Positions 13,642 to 17,864 of a DNA stretch of 17,864 nucleotides are shown in pieces. The stretch comes from an uncultured Paracoccaceae bacterium (GTDB taxonomy: Bacteria; Pseudomonadota; Alphaproteobacteria; Rhodobacterales; Rhodobacteraceae): the NCBI GenBank assembly GCA_937952085.1, contig CALFYQ010000047.1, positions 1-17,864 on the forward strand, read 5' to 3'. The position numbers were made by a program, and so were the translations under genes. The notes under the pieces are model-generated. The model did not search any database, was not told the DNA's origin, and saw only the letters and a list, made by a program, of their open reading frames with translations. Position 1 is the stretch's first letter. Every line of letters starts with the position of its first letter.

Positions 13642-14720
13642 GGTCGCCCCTCGTCGCGCGTCTCATCCGCGCCGAGATAGAGCCGGCCGGACTTGTACTG
13701 CTCCACCGAGAAACGGACGAAGACCGCGATCACCGCCGCGGTCGGCACCGCGATGAGCAGGCCGGTGAAGCCGAAGAGCGCGCCGAAGGCGGACAGCGCG
13801 AACATCAGCCAGACCGGGTGGAGCCCGACCGAACCGCCGACCAGCTTCGGCGTCAGATAGTTTCCCTCGATCGCCTGCCCGACTGCGAAGACCGCCGCGG
13901 TGGCGACGATCCAGGCCGGGTCGTTCCAGAAATAGAAGATCGCGACGCCGATCGAGAGCGCCCCGCCGAGGATGGAGCCGACGAAGGGGATGAAGGAGAT
14001 GAGCCCGGCGAAAAGCCCGATCAGAAGGCCGAACGGAAGCTGGATCGCGATGAGCGACGCCGCATAGAAGGCGCCGAGGATCATGCATACCGTGACTTGC
14101 CCGCGCACGAAACCGGCGAGCACCCGGTCCGAGCGGCGGGCCAGTTCGCGGATCGTCTCGGCGTGCTGGCGCGGCAGAAGCTCGTCCACCCGCGCCACCA
14201 TGTGGTCCCAGTCCATCAGGAGATAGAAGGCGACGACCGGCGTCACCACCGCCGTGGCGAGGAAGCCGAGCCCGGCCGCGCCCGCCGAAAGCACGCCCTG
14301 CAGCGCCGCGAGGCCGACTTCCTGCAATTTCCCCTGCGCATCGGCCAGCGCCTCGCCGACCACGCGGCCCACCGCGCCGTCAGGGTCGACCCGGGGCAGC
14401 ACTTTGGCTTGCAGAAAGTCCTTCAGCCCGCCGATCAGGTCCGGGGCGGCCTCGACCGCGAGGCGGATCTGGTTGACGATGAGCGGGATCAGAATGGTGA
14501 GCGCGATCAGCGCGACAAGGATCACCACCAGCGTGATCACCACCGTCGCCGCCACGCGGCTGAGGCCCCGCCGCTCCAGCCGGTCCGCCAGCGGATCGGT
14601 GAAATAGGCGATCGCCGCGGCGAGGACGAAGGGAAAGAGCACGTCCGCGAAGAGCCAGAGCAGGCCGATGAAAACGGCCAGCCCGACGCCCCACCAGCTC
14701 GCCTGTTCCCGAACCGTCAT
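13638..14720 (-). CDS. AI-2E/PerM family transporter
   Basis: A 360-residue inner-membrane protein of the AI-2E exporter/PerM family, whose transported substrate is usually unknown. Hydrophobic segments fall at about 10-40, 58-82, 148-168 and a C-terminal block of several helices from about 203 to 340. Between them is a soluble loop (about 85-145). NYLTPKLVGGSVGLHP and the ALFGFTGLLIAVPTA stretch near the end are the family signature. The ATG at 14720 was chosen because GGGAGG lies a few bases ahead; an in-frame start at 14774 adds an Arg-rich segment without membrane character. It is the first gene of a pair with hda. Confidence 0.92.
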   Translation of the reverse strand: MTVREQASWWGVGLAVFIGLLWLFADVLFPFVLAAAIAYFTDPLADRLERRGLSRVAATVVITLVVILVALIALTILIPLIVNQIRLAVEAAPDLIGGLKDFLQAKVLPRVDPDGAVGRVVGEALADAQGKLQEVGLAALQGVLSAGAAGLGFLATAVVTPVVAFYLLMDWDHMVARVDELLPRQHAETIRELARRSDRVLAGFVRGQVTVCMILGAFYAASLIAIQLPFGLLIGLFAGLISFIPFVGSILGGALSIGVAIFYFWNDPAWIVATAAVFAVGQAIEGNYLTPKLVGGSVGLHPVWLMFALSAFGALFGFTGLLIAVPTAAVIAVFVRFSVEQYKSGRLYLGADETRDEGRP

Positions 14721-15172
14721 GCCGCCTCCCGCTCGTCGAGACATGCGGCGCGCGGCCCGCGCGGTCAACCGCAAGCGCAGTCAGGCGGCGTGCGGCGGGT
14801 CGGCGCGTCGCGAGGCCGGGCCGGCAGAATGCCGAGCCGGGCGCGAAGGCGGGGGCGCGGGCGACATTCGACGAGCGGCGTCCCGCGTTCGGAGCAGCGG
14901 CGTCGGATCGCCCCGACCGCGAGCGCCGCGATGGGACTCTCGCCCCGGAAACCGGCGCCGGCGACACCGAACGCCGGCATTCGCCCGCGCGCCGTCACGC
15001 CCCCCGGAATGGCGGCGGCGCGCATTCGCGGTTGCGGCGCGGCGTCCGAATTCGGTAACTCTGGCTCATCAACCGCCCCCGCTTTCCGCGCCTGCGACAC
15101 CTGCGAAGCAGGGGGTGATGTTCATGATCGCGGCGGCCGAGTGGGCGGAGCCGCAGGTCGGGAGTGCACGTC
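14721..15172. other. 452-bp divergent gap between AI-2E and RTX genes
   Basis: No convincing gene was found. A 111-codon minus-strand frame (15100-14765, GTG start) lacks a Shine-Dalgarno sequence and its translation is low-complexity Arg/Ala-rich. A 10-bp palindrome, CCGAATTCGG, lies at 15046-15055 and a small CCTGC/GCAGG hairpin at 15100-15112. Promoters for both flanking genes should be here, but none stands out. Confidence 0.5.
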
Positions 15173-15979
15173 ATGGCGATCTGGAGATTCCCCAACGGGG
15201 GCGGCGCGGATATGCGCGAACTCAGGAACGAGCGGGATTTCGAGCTCGGCGAGATCACGTCGGCCAGCGCAAAGCGCATCGTTCTGACCGACGACGACGG
15301 CGAGCGCACCCTCTTCACCGGTCAGTTCCGGTTCAGCGGCGACGACATCTCCGGCACGCTCACCGGCGTGCAGCGAATCGAGGGCGCCGGCACGGTTCTG
15401 ACGGTCAACCGCCTCTCGGCGAGCGCGGCCACGGTGCAGGACATCCTCGAATCCAACAACAACGGGCGCCTGGTGAGCCTGCTCGCCGGGGACGACGACC
15501 AGATCATCGGGACGCGGTTCGACGACGTGCTGCTCGGTTTCGGCGGCGACGACGCGCTCCGCGGCAAGGGCGGCGACGACATGCTGATCGCCGCAGCCGG
15601 CGACGATCGGCTCTTCGGCGCCGGCGGTCAGGACACCATGAAGGGCGGCGGCGGCGACGACCTTCTGAACGGCGGCGCCGCGGCCGACCGGTTGCTCGGG
15701 AATGCGGGGGCCGACACGCTCGACGGCGGCGGCGGAAACGACGTTCTGAACGGCGGCGGCGGCGCGGACGAGTTCCGCTTCACCCGTTCTTCCGGTGACG
15801 ACACGGTGCAAGGCTTCCAGGACGGCTCCGACCTGCTGTTCTTCCGCGGCGCCGGCTCCTTCGCCGCCTTCACCGTCGACGACACGGCGAACGGCGCGCT
15901 GATCTCCTTCGGCAGGGCCTCGGTGCTGCTGCAAGGCGTCGACGCCAACCAGATCGACGAGAACGACTTCCTCTTCTGA
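15173..15979 (+). CDS. Small RTX calcium-binding repeat protein, probable type I secretion substrate
   Basis: A 268-residue protein without a Sec signal peptide, likely secreted by a type I (ABC) exporter and folded by calcium outside the cell. Residues 112-201 form ten consecutive nonapeptide units of the GGxGxDxLx type (such as LGFGGDDAL and NGGGGADEF), a beta-roll. Residues 1-105 show no known catalytic motif. The C-terminal part (about 202-268) ends IDENDFLF, a tail typical of type I substrates. The ATG at 15173 was chosen over GTG 15164 because GGGAG (15160-15164) gives correct spacing. No exporter genes are adjacent. It may be an adhesin or surface-layer component, but the sequence does not say which. 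Confidence 0.87.
   Translation: MAIWRFPNGGGADMRELRNERDFELGEITSASAKRIVLTDDDGERTLFTGQFRFSGDDISGTLTGVQRIEGAGTVLTVNRLSASAATVQDILESNNNGRLVSLLAGDDDQIIGTRFDDVLLGFGGDDALRGKGGDDMLIAAAGDDRLFGAGGQDTMKGGGGDDLLNGGAAADRLLGNAGADTLDGGGGNDVLNGGGGADEFRFTRSSGDDTVQGFQDGSDLLFFRGAGSFAAFTVDDTANGALISFGRASVLLQGVDANQIDENDFLF
15506..15775 (+). repeat. Ten tandem RTX nonapeptide-coding units
   Basis: A 27-bp periodic, GGCGGC-rich array coding for residues 112-201 of the RTX protein. Units match the consensus to varying degrees, with IAAAGDDRL and NGGAAADRL the most degenerate. The flanking units differ in sequence, so this is an old array and not a recent slippage product. Confidence 0.9.
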
Positions 15980-15992
15980 GGCCGCATCGGCC

Positions 15993-16014
15993 GGGCCGGG
16001 CCTTGACCCGGCCC
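15993..16014 (+). terminator. Terminator-like hairpin after the RTX gene
   Basis: GGGCCGGG (15993-16000) and CCCGGCCC (16007-16014) pair perfectly around CCTTGA, 13 bases after the RTX stop. There is no T-tract, so termination is uncertain; it could also protect the 3' end. Confidence 0.5.
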
Positions 16015-16056
16015 CGCGCTCCGGCCGAATGGCGCGGACGAGCGCAGGAGGCGGCG

Positions 16057-17184
16057 ATGGCAGCGAAAGGCGAGACGAGGAGCGACGAGGCGCGGGCGGC
16101 GGCGCTTCTTCACCACCGGCGGGACGATCTCGCCAAGGGCGACCCGGTGCCGCTGCCGCTGACCATGGCGGCGATGTACTGGTTGCCGGGGGACCCGGCT
16201 GGGCACCGCGGCTACGGCCGCGCCGAAAACCCGGTCTGGGAGGCGCTGGAGGCGGCGCACGGCCTGCTGGAGGAGGCCGAGTGCGTCGTCTTCCCGTCCG
16301 GGATGGGCGCGATTTCCGCCGCGCTCTTCGCCTGCCTCGGCGCCGGCGACGGCCTACTGATCCCTTCTGACGGCTATTACACTACCCGGCTTCTCGCCGA
16401 CCGTTTCCTCGCCAAGCTCGGCGTCAGAGTGGAGACGCGGCCGACCGCCCGTTTCGCCGAAGGCGGCTTCGCCGGCTTCAAGGTCGTCTTCGCCGAGACG
16501 CCGTCGAATCCCGGTCTCGACGTCTGCGACCTCAAGGCCATCGCGACCGAGGTCCACGCCGCCGGCGGCTGTCTTATTGTCGACAACACCACTATGACGC
16601 CCTTCGGCCAGCGCCCGCTCGATCTCGGCGCCGATCTCCTGGCGGTTTCCGACACCAAGGCGCCCTCGGGCCATTCCGACATCCTGCTCGGCCATGTCGC
16701 GACCCGGAACGCGGAGATCGCCGCCACGGTGCGGGAGTGGCGGAAGCTCTCCGGCGGCATCCCCGGCCCCTTCGAATGCTGGCTCGGCCATCGCGGCCTG
16801 GAGACGCTCGAGATGCGCTTCGCCCGGATGTGCGACAACGCCGAGGCGCTGGCGCCGAAACTTGCCTCCCACAAGGCGGTGAAGGCGCTCCGCTTCCCGG
16901 GCCTTCCGGGCGATCCGGCGCACAACCTCGCCGCCGCGCAGCAGTCGCGGTTCGGGTTCCTGATGAGCCTGACCCTGGAAAGCGAAGAAAAGGCGGAGAA
17001 ATTCATCGCCTCATGCCCACTCCTGACGGCCGCCACCTCGTTCGGTGGCGCGCATTCCTCGGCCGAGCGACGGGCGCGTTGGGGCGACGCGGTCGCGCCC
17101 GGCTTCGTCCGGCTCTCGGTCGGCTGCGAGCCGATTTCTGAGCTTGAGCCGGCGCTTCTGGCGGCGCTCGACGCGGTCGCCTGA
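16057..17184 (+). CDS. Trans-sulfuration PLP-dependent enzyme (cystathionine gamma-lyase/synthase type)
   Basis: A cytoplasmic PLP enzyme of Cys/Met metabolism, 375 residues. Fold-type I Cys/Met enzyme marks are clear: Tyr53 and Arg55 in GYGRAENP, SGMGAISAAL (81-90), Tyr107 in GYYTT, Asp176 in VDNTT, and the PLP lysine Lys201 in SDTKAPSGHSD. These positions track Tyr46, Arg48, Tyr101, Asp173 and Lys198 of E. coli MetB. The C-terminal SFGGAHSSAE and VRLSVGCEP match the substrate-carboxylate region. The frame opens at 16003 but the ATG at 16057, with AGGAGG ahead of it, was chosen. Whether it is a lyase or a synthase cannot be decided from motifs; cystathionine gamma-lyase is the commoner label for this length in Rhodobacterales. 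Confidence 0.9.
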   Translation: MAAKGETRSDEARAAALLHHRRDDLAKGDPVPLPLTMAAMYWLPGDPAGHRGYGRAENPVWEALEAAHGLLEEAECVVFPSGMGAISAALFACLGAGDGLLIPSDGYYTTRLLADRFLAKLGVRVETRPTARFAEGGFAGFKVVFAETPSNPGLDVCDLKAIATEVHAAGGCLIVDNTTMTPFGQRPLDLGADLLAVSDTKAPSGHSDILLGHVATRNAEIAATVREWRKLSGGIPGPFECWLGHRGLETLEMRFARMCDNAEALAPKLASHKAVKALRFPGLPGDPAHNLAAAQQSRFGFLMSLTLESEEKAEKFIASCPLLTAATSFGGAHSSAERRARWGDAVAPGFVRLSVGCEPISELEPALLAALDAVA

Positions 17185-17321
17185 CGCGGGAGGCTTCACA
17201 TCCGGCGGATCGGACCTATCTCCCACATCGGATAACACTGGCGCAGCGGGGCTCCGCGCGCCGCCACCTCGGAAACGGGGCGACGGCGCGACGGGGCCCT
17301 TTCGGTTTGGGAGGGTGAGGG
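17185..17321 (+). promoter_or_regulatory. Structured leader of nhaA, candidate cation riboswitch
   Basis: The 137 bases between the PLP-enzyme stop and the nhaA ATG can form several structures. CGCGCCG (17257-17263) pairs with CGGCGCG (17284-17290), enclosing a 4-by-4 internal loop and a CTCG/CGGG stem capped by GAAA (17272-17275). CCCTTTC (17297-17303) pairs with GGGAGGG (17309-17315), which includes the Shine-Dalgarno GGAGG at 17310-17314. A GCGC/GCGG hairpin (17241-17261) overlaps the first stem and would compete with it. nhaA-I and nhaA-II RNA motifs, reported lithium-sensing riboswitches, occur in front of nhaA genes in proteobacteria. I cannot confirm a match to either. Confidence 0.5.
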
Positions 17322-17864
17322 ATGGACGAGGCGATCCGCGCGGTCCAGAAGTTCATGAAGAAGGACACGTCGGGCGGCATCGTCCTGATGGCCGCGGCGA
17401 TCCTCGCCATGATCGCCAACAACAGCGCCCTCGCGCCCTACTATTCCGGCTTCCTCAACGCCCCGGTCACCCTCCAGCTCGGCGAGCTCGTCCTCGCGAA
17501 GAACGCGCTGCTCTGGATCAACGACGGCCTGATGGCGATCTTCTTCTTCCTCGTCGGGCTCGAGATCAAACGCGAGGTGATGGAAGGGGAGCTTTCCTCC
17601 TTCGACAAGTCGGCGCTGCCGATCCTCGCGGCGATCGGCGGGATGATCGGCCCGGCGCTGATCTATGTCGGGCTCACCAGTTCCGATCCCGAGGCGTTCA
17701 ACGGCTGGGCGATCCCGGCCGCGACGGACATCGCCTTCGCCGTCGGCATCCTCGCCCTTGTCGGGGCGCGGGCGCCGACCTCGCTGAAGGTGTTCCTCCT
17801 GGCGCTGGCGATCATCGACGATCTCGGCGCCATCATCATCATCGCCCTGTTCTACACCTCGCAG
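17322..17864 (+). CDS. nhaA: Na+/H+ antiporter NhaA (5' part, cut by window edge)
   Basis: Inner-membrane antiporter that expels sodium or lithium in exchange for protons. Only the first 181 codons are here, against about 390 in E. coli, and the frame is still open at the last base. WINDGLMAIFFFLVGLEIKR (65-84) is the NhaA signature. ATDIAFAVGIL (134-144) carries Asp136, matching Asp133 of E. coli NhaA, and IIDDLGAIIII (164-174) carries Asp166 and Asp167, matching the essential ion-binding Asp163/Asp164. The GGAGG (17310-17314) lies 7 bases before the ATG and is the likely ribosome binding site. The gene appears intact as far as seen. Confidence 0.96.
   Translation, partial: MDEAIRAVQKFMKKDTSGGIVLMAAAILAMIANNSALAPYYSGFLNAPVTLQLGELVLAKNALLWINDGLMAIFFFLVGLEIKREVMEGELSSFDKSALPILAAIGGMIGPALIYVGLTSSDPEAFNGWAIPAATDIAFAVGILALVGARAPTSLKVFLLALAIIDDLGAIIIIALFYTSQ

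Noticed and set aside
14765..15100. A 111-codon minus-strand frame in the AI-2E/RTX gap
   Set aside because: It has a GTG start without Shine-Dalgarno sequence, Arg/Ala-rich low-complexity translation and no recognised family.
13818..15287. A 489-codon plus-strand frame antisense to the AI-2E gene
   Set aside because: It is Arg/Asp/His-rich without motifs and overlaps a well-supported membrane protein gene.

Overview
The window looks like the chromosome of a GC-rich alphaproteobacterium, most likely a member of the Rhodobacterales. The support is a short class II (B12-dependent) ribonucleotide reductase, DUF1489 and DUF4170 proteins, an Hda (DnaA-inactivator) gene overlapping an AI-2E/PerM gene, a CysQ-like phosphatase translationally coupled to a PmbA/TldE gene, and VPLPA-type CTERM sorting tails. 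There is no rRNA, tRNA, CRISPR array or recognisable transposase. Most of the window is ordinary core genome.

Layout. 1-2309: nrdJ on the minus strand. 2449-3421: a DUF1489 gene and a short LOV (blue-light flavoprotein) gene on plus, ending 7 bp from the minus-strand hisI (3429-3794). 3866-4315: an IscU/NifU-like Fe-S scaffold gene diverging from hisI across a 71-bp gap that carries an 11-bp direct repeat. 4372-6777 on minus: ssb, mazG and an iron(III)-binding periplasmic protein with no permease genes beside it. 7166-9942 on plus: two exported proteins with VPLPA/VPVPA-CTERM tails flanking a leishmanolysin-like zinc metalloprotease. 9998-12842 on minus: MAPEG, pmbA/tldE, cysQ-like and DUF4170, the first three chained by ATGA overlaps. 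12961-14720 on minus: AI-2E/PerM and hda with a GTGA overlap. 15173-15979 on plus: a small RTX-repeat protein. 16057-17184 on plus: a trans-sulfuration PLP enzyme. 17322-17864 on plus: the first 181 codons of nhaA, cut by the window edge.

The parts most worth a second look are these. The 173-residue LOV protein keeps the adduct cysteine and the flavin-contacting Asn/Asn/Gln set at LOV spacing. The 137-nt nhaA leader can fold a GAAA-capped stem and a second hairpin hiding the Shine-Dalgarno sequence, as a cation-sensing riboswitch might. The MAPEG operon start has a perfect 7-bp hairpin that buries its Shine-Dalgarno sequence. The surface-protein cluster holds a metalloprotease with no Sec signal and no RTX tail. 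A strong minus-strand hairpin followed by TTTT in the ssb/VPLPA gap could end an unannotated RNA.

All family calls rest on reading motifs by eye. No database search, folding calculation or alignment was run, and promoter calls are weak because alphaproteobacterial promoters are loosely conserved.
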